From: Pelagibius sp050330205
GTDB lineage: Bacteria; Pseudomonadota; Alphaproteobacteria; Kiloniellales; Kiloniellaceae
Direction of reading: 5' to 3'
Assembly (NCBI GenBank): GCA_050330205.1
Contig: JBHJOA010000021.1
Location: 1 to 64,000 of the forward strand
Length of the DNA stretch: 64,000 nt
Below the pieces are notes generated by a model, which saw only the letters and a program-made list of their open reading frames with translations, was not told where the DNA came from and did not search any database. Made by a program: the position numbers and the translations under genes. Below are positions 1 to 7,416 of this stretch, piece by piece; position 1 is the first letter of the stretch, and the number at the start of each line of letters is the position of its first letter.

Positions 1-72
1 ACCCGCGACGCGGCCAGCGACACCGCCGGCGGCGACGCCGAGCTGCTCGCCGTGCATGTGAGGGAGAGCTGA
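1..72 (+). CDS. C-terminal end of an unidentified protein (partial)
   Basis: Frame 1 is open from the first base and stops with TGA at 70-72, giving the last 23 residues of a protein that begins outside the window (ending AVHVRES). The stop lies 3 bases before the ATG of the LamG gene, so the two are probably co-transcribed. Too little is visible to name it; by position it could be a tail or structural gene of the prophage-like module. Confidence 0.55.
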   Translation, partial: TRDAASDTAGGDAELLAVHVRES

Positions 73-75
73 GCC

Positions 76-744
76 ATGGCACGTGGTTTCGGCTTCACCG
101 AAGGCGCCGGTTCCGGCGATCGGGTCGTGACCTCCTTCACCGCCCACGCGCCACAGCGGAGTTATGGGATATGGGCATATCGCTCAAGCGGCGGTTCAAC
201 AATTGGGCGCTTGTTTGAAAAGCGAAACTTCGGCACGCAGGTGGAGTTGCTTCATCACGACAGCGTGAATGAGGTGATCGTCTATGAGCGTGACTACACC
301 ATACAACGCGGTCGCTGGGTAATCCCAATCAACCCCCTTGGAACATGGACTCATTTTGGCGTGTCATATGACTCGAGTTCCTTGAGCAACGTTGCTGACT
401 TCTACGTAAACGGAGCTCTGCAAACGGCAGTTGAGTATGACGCGCCGGCTGGTTCTCCTCTATCCAACGCCGATGCGTACCACGTGGGCAATAGAGGAGA
501 TGGTAATCGTAACTATCCAGGACGACTCGCTGAGTTCGCGGTATGGAACCGAATCTTGGCGGCCGAAGAATGGACAGCGATTGCGAGAGGCTTCTCGCCT
601 CTATGTTTTGCAAGGTCTCTGGTCTGCCATATCCCTCTAATTCGGGAAGCGACTGATTCTGTAGGTGCGGCTGCAACAGTCGTTGGCGGATCGGCCCGTA
701 GTCACCCACGTCTTCTCTATCCAGCTTCCAGTATTCATTTCTAA
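76..744 (+). CDS. LamG/concanavalin A-like lectin domain protein
   Basis: The 222-residue product has the pattern of a LamG/laminin_G_3 jelly-roll: a WTHFGVSYD strand, the DFYVNGALQT strand near residue 115, and the closing RLAEFAVWNRILAAEEW segment near residue 150. In this family the last segment ends the lectin fold before a low-complexity tail. No signal peptide is seen. Base composition is clearly lower in GC than the flanking genes, a sign of transfer. It follows the preceding gene by 3 bases and precedes small holin-like genes, so a phage or gene-transfer-agent particle protein (fibre or decoration) is a reasonable inference, not proven. Ligand unknown. Confidence 0.7.
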   Translation: MARGFGFTEGAGSGDRVVTSFTAHAPQRSYGIWAYRSSGGSTIGRLFEKRNFGTQVELLHHDSVNEVIVYERDYTIQRGRWVIPINPLGTWTHFGVSYDSSSLSNVADFYVNGALQTAVEYDAPAGSPLSNADAYHVGNRGDGNRNYPGRLAEFAVWNRILAAEEWTAIARGFSPLCFARSLVCHIPLIREATDSVGAAATVVGGSARSHPRLLYPASSIHF

Positions 745-843
745 GAGCTTCAGAGTAGTGCGGCTCGGGGTCACAACGCGATCAAGCTCGTCACTTCGAG
801 TCTTGTAGTCGGCTTCCATTACCAACCCACAAGGAGTCTTCCA

Positions 844-1161
844 ATGGCGCGACCGGTGTTGCGGCTGCCTTTTGTGGTGGCCGGAGTGTGCTTTGCCGCT
901 GCGGGGCTGTCGGCGGCGGCGGGGGCGGCGACCCTAGTCTGCTTTCCGCGGAAGGACGTCTTCGCGCGGCTGGAGTCCGAGCTTGGCGAGCGGCCATCTT
1001 TCGCGGGGGTGACGACCGCCGGCGCCCTCTTCGAGGTGCTGGTCGGCCCGGACGGGAGTTTCACCGCCTTTCTCAGTTTCCCGGACGGCCTGACCTGCCC
1101 GGTGGCGGCGGGCGAGGGTTGGCGGGCGGCACCTTTGCCGCAGCCGGACCCGGAGGCTTGA
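844..1161 (+). CDS. small secreted protein, function unknown
   Basis: The 105-residue product begins with a basic start and a hydrophobic segment (about residues 8-28, ending SAAAGAA) that reads as a Sec signal peptide. The mature part has two cysteines (LVCFP and LTCPV) and the layout of small periplasmic proteins often seen in alphaproteobacteria: a first Cys, a Gly-rich middle, an F-x-V strand, then the second Cys before a Gly-Trp. A ribosome site (AAGGAG) lies upstream. It ends one base before the next ATG, so it belongs to the run of small genes that follows. No function can be assigned. Confidence 0.6.
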   Translation: MARPVLRLPFVVAGVCFAAAGLSAAAGAATLVCFPRKDVFARLESELGERPSFAGVTTAGALFEVLVGPDGSFTAFLSFPDGLTCPVAAGEGWRAAPLPQPDPEA

Positions 1162-1162
1162 G

Positions 1163-1420
1163 ATGGCCATCGATGCCGCGGAAGACCCCGTCGCCCGCGA
1201 ACAGGCGGCAAGCGCCCACCAGAAGATCGACGGCCACGAAGACCGCTGCAGCGAGCGCTGGCGCGAGGCGCGCGACGAGATGAAGGACCTGCGCCAGCGC
1301 ATCTTCGAAACCCGCATCGCCATGGAGCAGGGCCACCGGCGGCTGACCGGCTGGATCATCTGCGGGCAGGGCAGCGTGATCCTGCTGCTCGCCGGTTTCC
1401 TGCTGACGAAGTCGATTTAG
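1163..1420 (+). CDS. XhlA-like small membrane protein (putative lysis accessory)
   Basis: 85 residues: a charged, helix-forming N-terminal part (residues 1-60, rich in Glu, Arg and Gln) followed by one C-terminal membrane segment (about residues 64-83, WIICGQGSVILLLAGFLL). This is the architecture of XhlA-type haemolysin/holin partners of phages. A GGAGG ribosome site sits 7 bases before the ATG, inside the end of the preceding gene. The next gene encodes a holin-like peptide, which supports a lysis role. The assignment rests on architecture and context rather than clear sequence identity. Confidence 0.55.
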   Translation: MAIDAAEDPVAREQAASAHQKIDGHEDRCSERWREARDEMKDLRQRIFETRIAMEQGHRRLTGWIICGQGSVILLLAGFLLTKSI

Positions 1421-1478
1421 CTTCCCGCACCGGTTTCCGGCTTTCCTTTCCCGCAACATCAACAGCCCTGGAGAGATC

Positions 1479-1643
1479 ATGTTCACCGCCTACGACAAGG
1501 CGGCGGCCGCCGCTATCGGTGCCGCCCTCACGACGGTCATCGCCGCGCTCACCTCCCTCGACAGCGAGGTGGTCGGCGCCATCGGCACGCTGCTGACCTC
1601 CGGCCTGGTCTGGCTGGTGCCCAACAAGCGACAGGAGGCCTGA
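1479..1643 (+). CDS. holin-like 54-residue membrane peptide
   Basis: A short reading frame with a GGAGAG ribosome site 4 bases before the ATG. The product is nearly all hydrophobic: two membrane segments (about residues 8-25 and 30-46) joined by a short acidic turn (SLDSEVV), ending WLVPNKRQEA. Small proteins of this form, with Ala-rich helices and a V-P-N ending, are common in prophages and are treated as class II-like holins. It sits between the XhlA-like gene and a lipoprotein gene that starts 4 bases after its stop. Confidence 0.55.
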   Translation: MFTAYDKAAAAAIGAALTTVIAALTSLDSEVVGAIGTLLTSGLVWLVPNKRQEA

Positions 1644-1647
1644 CCGC

Positions 1648-2118
1648 ATGGCCGGATATCGCCCCCTGCGGTGGCTCGCCGGCCTTGCCGGTCTGCTGCT
1701 GCTCGCTGGCTGCGCCACCTTCGGCCCCACCGGCCAGCAGAGCCTGGAAGTGAGTTCGCGGGCCGCCGGCGCCGAGGCGTCCTATTCGCCCTTCAACTGG
1801 TCGCCGCCCAACTATGCCGGCATGACGGCCGGGCGCATCGTCTATCCCGGCCCGGACGGCGGCGCGCCGGTGGTCGCCGAATGGCTGTCCGGAAAGGAAG
1901 CGGAAAGCGCCACCATCACCTTCGCGACGCCGGACGGCAACGTCGTGACCTACAGTGCCGGGGGACTGAGGGCCTTCGAGGGACAGCTGGCCCGGGCCGA
2001 GGTGGAACGCGACCTCGCGGCCCAGCTTTCCGGCCTTTGGGAGAACGTCGCCCCCGAGATCCGCGGTGGCCTGGTCGACGCCATCTGCCTTTACGTGACC
2101 AAGGGGCTCTGCCGCTGA
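1648..2118 (+). CDS. putative lipoprotein of the prophage-like cassette
   Basis: 156 residues with a lipoprotein signal: Arg-rich start, hydrophobic core, and lipobox LLAGC with Cys25 as the expected acylation site. The mature part is Gly/Ala-rich, with a Y-x-P-F-N-W-S-P-P stretch near residue 50 and no recognised enzyme motif. It starts 4 bases after the holin-like gene and is the last gene of the cassette. In a phage lysis cassette an outer-membrane lipoprotein would take the spanin role, but this one is larger than usual Rz1 proteins, so that is only a guess. Confidence 0.55.
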   Translation: MAGYRPLRWLAGLAGLLLLAGCATFGPTGQQSLEVSSRAAGAEASYSPFNWSPPNYAGMTAGRIVYPGPDGGAPVVAEWLSGKEAESATITFATPDGNVVTYSAGGLRAFEGQLARAEVERDLAAQLSGLWENVAPEIRGGLVDAICLYVTKGLCR

Positions 2119-2329
2119 CGGGGGAGCCGCCGGCCAGCCCCTGGACGTCCATAATTTTCCGCCCTGCACGGCGGAATCCGCAGGTTCTGCAATCTAAGAT
2201 TGCGTCGGTTCTTCGCAACAAGCTACGAAATCAACCAGTTTCGGGAGGCCCGAGCTATAGTTGAGATCACAGCCGAAGTTCTCTAACACATGAGGCGTAG
2301 CTCAATAAGAGGGGGCCTGGTGAAAATAA

Positions 2330-2773
2330 ATGCAATTCGCAAGTGTATACATGCGAGACGATAAGTTTTTTGCGCGGGGCCTTGCACAAAGTGTGGCTGG
2401 CACCCTCTTCGCTACTGATCTATGTATCGTCATATCGACGACTAGCACTGATGATGAATTGGGTAGATCAATTGAAGTGGCCCTCCAGGCGTTTCGGCAG
2501 AACATGCAATATCCAGGCGCAAACTATAAAAACAGTTCGTTGCTGGATGCTGCGGATGTGAAATCATGGGCAGTGTTCATGCGAGGATCCCAGCATTTGA
2601 GGGTCGAGCGAACGGGACATGTATTGAATCTCGTGCCGAGCATAAACAAGGGTAAGTTTGGATTCGCAGATGTTCCATCGGCAATTGTGGAGTTCATCCC
2701 GAAATCGGAGGGTGAACTCGGTGAGCGCGTCCGCGGACTCCTCTATCACCCTCCACTAGATGAGCCGAGATAG
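2330..2773 (+). CDS. CdiI-like contact-dependent inhibition immunity protein (orphan)
   Basis: 147 residues. The order of conserved features resembles the CDI immunity (CdiI) family: an N-terminal RDDKFF strand, an LGRSIEVAL helix near residue 45, VKSWAVFMRGS near residue 80, then a LVPS strand and a C-terminal ELGERVRGLL helix. Such proteins bind and block the toxic C-terminus of a CdiA effector in the cytoplasm. No cdiA or cdiB lies in the window, so this would be an orphan immunity gene. The gene and its flanks (about 2150-2940) are much richer in A+T than the surroundings, which suggests acquisition. The family call comes from recalled pattern similarity and is moderate. Confidence 0.5.
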   Translation: MQFASVYMRDDKFFARGLAQSVAGTLFATDLCIVISTTSTDDELGRSIEVALQAFRQNMQYPGANYKNSSLLDAADVKSWAVFMRGSQHLRVERTGHVLNLVPSINKGKFGFADVPSAIVEFIPKSEGELGERVRGLLYHPPLDEPR

Positions 2774-2947
2774 CTGTGACCTGCTTTCCGGTAGACCGGA
2801 TTGTTTTGATTTAGAGAGAGAGCAGGAAAAACTGTGTCAGTCTGTGCCGCAATCCTGTGCTGTCGTGCATTATTCCGCGTTGTTGGACACTTTCCACTTG
2901 CGCACCCCCCAGGCAAAACGTTAGGAAATCTGCACTTTTCCGGGCGA

Positions 2948-3040
2948 GGACAGGTGGCCGAGTGGCTGAAGGCGCTCCCCTGCTAAGGGAGTATGGGGTC
3001 AAAAGCTCCATCGAGGGTTCGAATCCCTCCCTGTCCGCCA
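2948..3040 (+). tRNA. tRNA-Ser (anticodon GCU)
   Basis: A complete cloverleaf: acceptor stem GGACAGG (2948-2954) with CCTGTCC (3030-3036), discriminator G, and encoded CCA (3038-3040). The anticodon stem is CTCCC/GGGAG (2975-2979, 2987-2991) with loop CTGCTAA, giving anticodon GCT at 2982-2984, which reads AGC and AGU. The T arm has GGTTCGAATCC. The long variable arm expected of a serine tRNA is present (about 2992-3013). Confidence 0.97.
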
Positions 3041-3433
3041 TCCTCGCTGCAATTTTCGATAGATAATCAAGGCCTCGCAGTCGCGTGCCGGTAGCTGCCG
3101 GCGCGGCCTGTATTAACGGTCGGTTTGCGCTATTTCCCCTGCCGAACTGCGCAATCTCGCCGCCTTCACGATGTCTTAGGAAACGGCCTTCATACTTGCT
3201 TCAGGAATGCGGTGAGGATAGGTTAGCGGTGTCTTAAGTACGAAGTTTCAATCAAGAAGACCGCCCGGTTGCCCGGAGCGGCTTTGGGGAAACTCAACAG
3301 GCACCGACCGGCGCTTCCCGCGATCGCCAGAGCATTGAGGTCGCAGCAGCGCTGACAGCGCGATCCGAGCGTTGCAAACCGGAGAGTTCCGGTCCGGAAC
3401 GTCTCATGCGCGAAGGGGAGGACGTGCCACGCG
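3041..3433. other. gene-free stretch between tRNA-Ser and the M23 peptidase gene
   Basis: I see no reading frame with coding character, no RNA gene and no strong terminator hairpin in these 393 bases. A purine-rich GGGGAGGA stretch at about 3416-3423 lies 10 bases or more before the ATG at 3434. The leader and promoter of the peptidase-bactofilin operon must lie here, but no clear -35/-10 pair stands out. Confidence 0.6.
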
Positions 3434-5038
3434 ATGTGGAGTAGCGTGAGGGCCAGGGTCGCCGACCTTCTGGACAGGGCATTCGTGCCGCGCGAGATGA
3501 TTCTCCGCGCGAACGACCGCACGACGGTCATTCGCCTTCCGGTCCGCACGCAAAAGCTCCTCGCCCTTGCGGCGGCCGGCCTGCTGGGATGGACCTTTCT
3601 CACCACCGGCGGCTTCGTGGTCCAGGAACTGGTCATCGCCGGCAAGAACCGCGAAATCGAGGAGCAGAAGCTCGCCTACTTCGATCTGCTGAGCGAGGTC
3701 TCCGAGTACCACAATCAGTTCGCCCGGATCACGCAGAACCTGGAGAGCAACCAGACCTTCCTGCTGTCGATGCTCGAAAGCGGCGCCGAGGCCGAGGCCG
3801 ACATCGCGGCCATCGAGCAGCGCCTGAAGGACAGCAAGACCGAGCAGGAACGGGTGACCGTGGCCAGCGGCGGCCTGCGCGAGAAGCTGCAGCGCTTCGA
3901 GAGCGATCTCCACGAGATCGTCGGCCGCAACCTGCAGCTCCGCGCGCAGGTCGATTCCATGCGCGACGTCCTTTCGGAGACCAATGCCGAAAAGAACCGG
4001 GTCGCGCAGGCACGGGAGAAGCTCGGCGAGCGGCTGCAGCAGGTCGAAGACGCGCTGGCGCAGGCGACGGACGAGAAGCGCGGCCTGGAACTGACGGTCG
4101 CCGAACTCCGCGGCGACATTGCCCGCTACCGCACGGAGCTGGCCGCCGCCGACACCATCCAATCCGACTTCAAGGGCGAGATCGCGGCGCTGGTCACACA
4201 ACTGTCGGTCGCCGAAGAGCGGCGCGACGGGCTCGAGCGCCAGGTCGCCGGCCTTGAGGACTCGCTGGACACGGCGATGCACCGCAGCGGCGAACTGCAG
4301 GACGATCGCGAAGACCTTCGCACCGAGGTCGCCGAATTGCGCCAGCGCATGGTGGACATGCGCGAAGCTCAGCACGACATCGTGCAGAGCCTGCGCGAGC
4401 GCACCGAGTTCAGCGTCGACACCATCGAGCGGACGGTCGCCATGACCGGCCTCAAGCTCGACGACCTGCTGGCCTCGCTCGGCGACCAGGGCAGCTCGCA
4501 GGGCGGCCCCTTCGTCGCCGGCGACTATACCGGTGAGTTCGACGGCGATGCCGAACTCGAGATGGCGCTTTCGCTCCTCGACCTCAGGCTCAGCCGCTGG
4601 TCCGCGCTGCAGCGCGTCATGCGCACCCTGCCGCTGAGCGTGCCCCTCGAGCAGTATCAGCTGAGCAGCGGTTTCGGTACGCGAACCGACCCCCTCAACG
4701 GGCGCAAGGCGTCCCACCGCGGGCTCGACTTCCGCGCCCCGGTCGGAGCGACCATTTATGCCACAGCACCGGGGAAGGTGGTGTTCGCCGGCTGGAACGG
4801 GCCCTTTGGGCGGATGATCGAGATCGACCACGGCCACGGCATCCGCACGCGCTACGCGCATCTCAAAAAGATTCTTGTCAAATCAGGGCAGACGGTGGCT
4901 AATCGCGAGAAGATCGGGGAGGTCGGCTCGTCCGGCCGAAGCACCGGTCCGCATCTGCACTATGAAGTGCGCTACAAGGGCGTTCCGTTAAACCCCCAGA
5001 AGTTCCTCACGGCAGGTAAGCATGTTTTCAAAGACTAA
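3434..5038 (+). CDS. membrane-anchored M23 peptidoglycan endopeptidase (LmdC-like)
   Basis: 534 residues. A short cytoplasmic N-terminus (about 1-38, containing FVPREMILRANDRT) is followed by one membrane helix (about 40-62), a long periplasmic coiled coil (about 65-340) and a C-terminal LytM/M23 domain (about 405-525). Zinc ligands are visible: His and Asp in SHRGLDF and the HLHYE motif, so the enzyme should be active. The gene overlaps the bactofilin gene by 17 bases. In Hyphomonas and Rhodomicrobium, LmdC is an M23 peptidase whose cytoplasmic tail binds bactofilin and localises wall remodelling; the same architecture and pairing are seen here. The substrate is presumably peptide cross-links of murein. 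Confidence 0.88.
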   Translation: MWSSVRARVADLLDRAFVPREMILRANDRTTVIRLPVRTQKLLALAAAGLLGWTFLTTGGFVVQELVIAGKNREIEEQKLAYFDLLSEVSEYHNQFARITQNLESNQTFLLSMLESGAEAEADIAAIEQRLKDSKTEQERVTVASGGLREKLQRFESDLHEIVGRNLQLRAQVDSMRDVLSETNAEKNRVAQAREKLGERLQQVEDALAQATDEKRGLELTVAELRGDIARYRTELAAADTIQSDFKGEIAALVTQLSVAEERRDGLERQVAGLEDSLDTAMHRSGELQDDREDLRTEVAELRQRMVDMREAQHDIVQSLRERTEFSVDTIERTVAMTGLKLDDLLASLGDQGSSQGGPFVAGDYTGEFDGDAELEMALSLLDLRLSRWSALQRVMRTLPLSVPLEQYQLSSGFGTRTDPLNGRKASHRGLDFRAPVGATIYATAPGKVVFAGWNGPFGRMIEIDHGHGIRTRYAHLKKILVKSGQTVANREKIGEVGSSGRSTGPHLHYEVRYKGVPLNPQKFLTAGKHVFKD

Positions 5039-5552
5039 AGACAGCACGAGCACCGCTGAGTCGCATAGTTCGACCTCGTCTTCGGAGCCGAAGCGCAGCA
5101 CCGCCCAGAGCGGCGTTCCGTCGATCATCAGCGCGGACCTGCGCATTACCGGCAACCTGAAGAGCGATGGCGATATTCAGGTCGACGGCCACGTTGAAGG
5201 CGACATCGACAGTGCCACCCTGACGGTCGGCGAAGGCGCCCACGTCAAGGGCCACATCAGCTGCGAGAGCGTCCGCGTCTGCGGCACGGTCGACGGAGCG
5301 GTGAAGGCGAAGTCGGTGGTGATGGCGAAGACGGCCCGGGTCATCGGCGACATCATCCACGACAGCCTGGCGATCGAAGCCGGCGCCTTCATCGAAGGCA
5401 ACATCAAGCGCCTGGAAGGCGCGGGCCGCGCCTCGACCGTGTCGAGTGCCGCGTCGACATCGTCATCTTCGTCGTCGCCGAGCACGTCTTCGTCCGCCGC
5501 CGCCAGCGGTTCGTCGGGCGGTACGGCCGCGGCGAAGCCCCTGGCGAGCTGA
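5022..5552 (+). CDS. bactofilin cytoskeletal protein
   Basis: 176 residues: a Ser/Thr-rich disordered start (1-33), a central bactofilin beta-helix (about 34-135, with successive turns such as LKSDGDIQVDGHVEGDID and GAHVKGHISCESV), and a Ser-rich tail. Bactofilins polymerise without nucleotide on the inner face of the membrane and recruit wall enzymes. Translation is probably coupled to the M23 gene, whose last 17 bases it overlaps. Its TGA stop lies inside an 18-bp palindrome shared with the convergent dehydratase gene. Confidence 0.93.
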   Translation: MFSKTKDSTSTAESHSSTSSSEPKRSTAQSGVPSIISADLRITGNLKSDGDIQVDGHVEGDIDSATLTVGEGAHVKGHISCESVRVCGTVDGAVKAKSVVMAKTARVIGDIIHDSLAIEAGAFIEGNIKRLEGAGRASTVSSAASTSSSSSSPSTSSSAAASGSSGGTAAAKPLAS

Positions 5553-5566
5553 GGAAGCTTCCTCAG
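5549..5566. terminator. 18-bp perfect palindrome holding both convergent stop codons
   Basis: CTGAGGAAGCTTCCTCAG is a perfect inverted repeat. It contains the TGA of the bactofilin gene (5550-5552) and, on the other strand, the TGA of the dehydratase gene (5563-5565). It can form the same hairpin in either transcript. There is no U-tract after it, so it is either a weak bidirectional 3' end or an mRNA-stabilising stem. Confidence 0.45.
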
Positions 5567-6582
5567 CCTTCCCCGGCCAGGACGGCCCGGTACAGCTCAG
5601 CGTCCACGTTGCCGCCGGAGAGGGTGAGTCCGATCACCCGGCCGGCGGCTTCGATCTTGCCTGCCAGCACCGCGGCGAGGCAGACGGCACCGCCCGGCTC
5701 CACCACCAGTTTCAGCGTGCGGAACGCAAAGCGCATCGCCTCGCGCACTTCGGCGTCGGTGACGCTCAAGCCGCCGGCGACACGCGTGCGGTTGATCGAG
5801 AAGGTGAGATCGCCCGGCCGCGGCGACAGCAGGGCATCGCAGATCGACGGCTGGGCCGCGCCGTGCGGGAGCGGCTGCCCGGCCTCGAGCGACAGCCGGG
5901 TGTCGTCATAGCCGGCAGGCTCGACGGTGTAGACGCGGGTTCGCGGCGACAGCGCCTCGAGCGCCAGGGCCACCCCGGCCGTCAGGCCGCCACCGCCGCA
6001 ACACACCAGCATCGTATCGAGGGCAGCCTGCTTCCCGGTGGCCTGCTCGAAGACTTCCATGCCGCAGGTGCCCTGTCCGGCAATCACTCCAGGGTCGTCG
6101 TAGGGCGGCACCAGGGTCGCGCCGCGCTCGGCCGCGATGGCGGCCCCGATCTCTTCGCGAGACTCCTTGACGCGGTCATAGAGAACCACCTCGGCGCCGT
6201 AGCCCCGCGTGTTCGCGACCTTGATCGCCGGGGCGTCGGACGGCATCACGATCACCGCCGGCAGGCCGAGCAGGGCCGCCGCCGCGGCCACGCCCTGGGC
6301 ATGGTTGCCGGAGGAATATGCGACCACGCCGCCGGGCCGATCCGGCGCCGGGATCTGGCTGATGCGGTTGTAGGCGCCGCGGAACTTGAACGAGCCGGTG
6401 CGCTGCAGCGTTTCCGCCTTCAAAAGAATGCGGCCGCCGAGGCGCTCGTTGAGGGCCGGCGATTCGAGCAGCGGAGTCCGGACGGCGAAGCCGCTCAGGC
6501 GTTGCGCCGCCGCGCGGATGTCGTCGAAGGTCGGCACCGCCGCCGCCGTGGCGGCCTCGGCCGTTCCAGTCATCTGGGTCAT
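5563..6582 (-). CDS. PLP-dependent threonine/serine dehydratase family protein
   Basis: 339 residues, fold type II PLP enzyme. The cofactor lysine is in SFKFRGAYN (near residue 67), the Asn loop in SSGNHAQGV, and the phosphate-binding glycine loop in CCGGGGLTAG. This fits threonine/serine ammonia-lyases, which convert Thr to 2-oxobutyrate or Ser to pyruvate; serine racemase and the hydroxyectoine enzyme EutB share the same motifs. There is no C-terminal ACT domain, unlike the second dehydratase of this window at 37507-38733. It is transcribed alone. The exact substrate cannot be decided from sequence. Confidence 0.85.
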   Translation of the reverse strand: MTQMTGTAEAATAAAVPTFDDIRAAAQRLSGFAVRTPLLESPALNERLGGRILLKAETLQRTGSFKFRGAYNRISQIPAPDRPGGVVAYSSGNHAQGVAAAAALLGLPAVIVMPSDAPAIKVANTRGYGAEVVLYDRVKESREEIGAAIAAERGATLVPPYDDPGVIAGQGTCGMEVFEQATGKQAALDTMLVCCGGGGLTAGVALALEALSPRTRVYTVEPAGYDDTRLSLEAGQPLPHGAAQPSICDALLSPRPGDLTFSINRTRVAGGLSVTDAEVREAMRFAFRTLKLVVEPGGAVCLAAVLAGKIEAAGRVIGLTLSGGNVDAELYRAVLAGEG

Positions 6583-6655
6583 GGTTCTCTCTCGGCTGTC
6601 GATCGCCGTTTATAGGCCCTATCGGCCCCCGTGGGCCAGCGGCCACTGCGCCGGA

Positions 6656-7357
6656 TCAGGCGGCGAGGCCGAGCAAGGGCGGAAGCTCGTCCAGCCGGTG
6701 GATGACGGTCGCGAAGTCCCCCGGCAGGCGGTCGGGCTCGCGGTGGAAACGGTTGATCCAGGCGACCTTGAAGCCGAAGTGCGCGGCCGCCCTGGCGTCC
6801 CAGCAGTTGCTGGAGAGAAAGCACACTTCGTCCGGGACTACGCCGAGGCGGTCGCCGACCAGTCGGTAGACGCGGGCGTCCGGCTTGTAGATCCCCACCT
6901 CCTCGACGGAGAGAACGTCGTCGAGCAACCCGGAGAGGCCTGCCGAGGCAACGGCCGCGTCGAGCATGCGGGGGTTGCCGTTGGAGAGGATGGCATTGGT
7001 GAAGCCCGCGGCCTTCAGCGCCTCGAGGGTCGCCGCCGCCTCCTCGTAGGCGTCGAGGGAGAGGTAGAGGGCCATCAGCTTGTCGTGGAGCGCCGGGTCC
7101 CGCACGTCCGAGGCGGCGAGGGCGAAGGAAAGGCTGTCGGAGGTCACCTGCCAGAACTCGGCATGGGTGCCCATCAGGCTGCGCAGCCAGGTGTACTCGA
7201 GCTGCTTCTGGCGCCACAGCTCGGAGACCTGTCCGGCCTTGTCGCCGAGCGTCTGGCCGCCGCGGCGCACGGCCGAGTGGACGTCGAAGAGGGTGCCGTA
7301 GGCATCGAAGACGCAGGCACGCACGCGTTCGAAGCCGACAAGGCGACCGCTTGGCAT
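6656..7357 (-). CDS. haloacid dehalogenase type II (HAD superfamily)
   Basis: 233 residues from the ATG at 7357 (MPSGRL). The nucleophile Asp is in VFDAYGTLFD, the Ser/Asn of motif II in ILSNGNPRM, the Lys of motif III in YKPDARVY, and SSNCWDARAAAHFG closes the site. The FDAYGTLFDVHS start and YTWLRSLMG cap segment are those of (S)-2-haloacid dehalogenases, which hydrolyse 2-haloalkanoic acids to 2-hydroxy acids. The frame stays open far upstream, but that part lies antisense to coding sequence of the lytic transglycosylase and is not homologous. The natural substrate could be another small 2-substituted acid. Confidence 0.85.
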   Translation of the reverse strand: MPSGRLVGFERVRACVFDAYGTLFDVHSAVRRGGQTLGDKAGQVSELWRQKQLEYTWLRSLMGTHAEFWQVTSDSLSFALAASDVRDPALHDKLMALYLSLDAYEEAAATLEALKAAGFTNAILSNGNPRMLDAAVASAGLSGLLDDVLSVEEVGIYKPDARVYRLVGDRLGVVPDEVCFLSSNCWDARAAAHFGFKVAWINRFHREPDRLPGDFATVIHRLDELPPLLGLAA

Positions 7358-7416
7358 GGCTGGGGAATCCTCTTTTGCTGGTTCGATCGGGTTTGCGCCC
7401 AGGCCGCCTTCGGGCG

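Noticed and set aside
2948..3040. tRNA-Ser as attachment site of the prophage-like module
   Set aside because: Integrated elements usually lie on the 3' side of the tRNA, but the phage-like genes are on the 5' side. I saw no repeat of the tRNA 3' end within 1-2947 and no integrase gene in the window.
3404..4861. Long open frame (485 codons) antisense to the M23 peptidase gene
   Set aside because: It is the GC-rich shadow of a clear peptidase gene; its product is low-complexity and shows no motif. The same holds for the very long antisense frame over 20864-24529 opposite parC.
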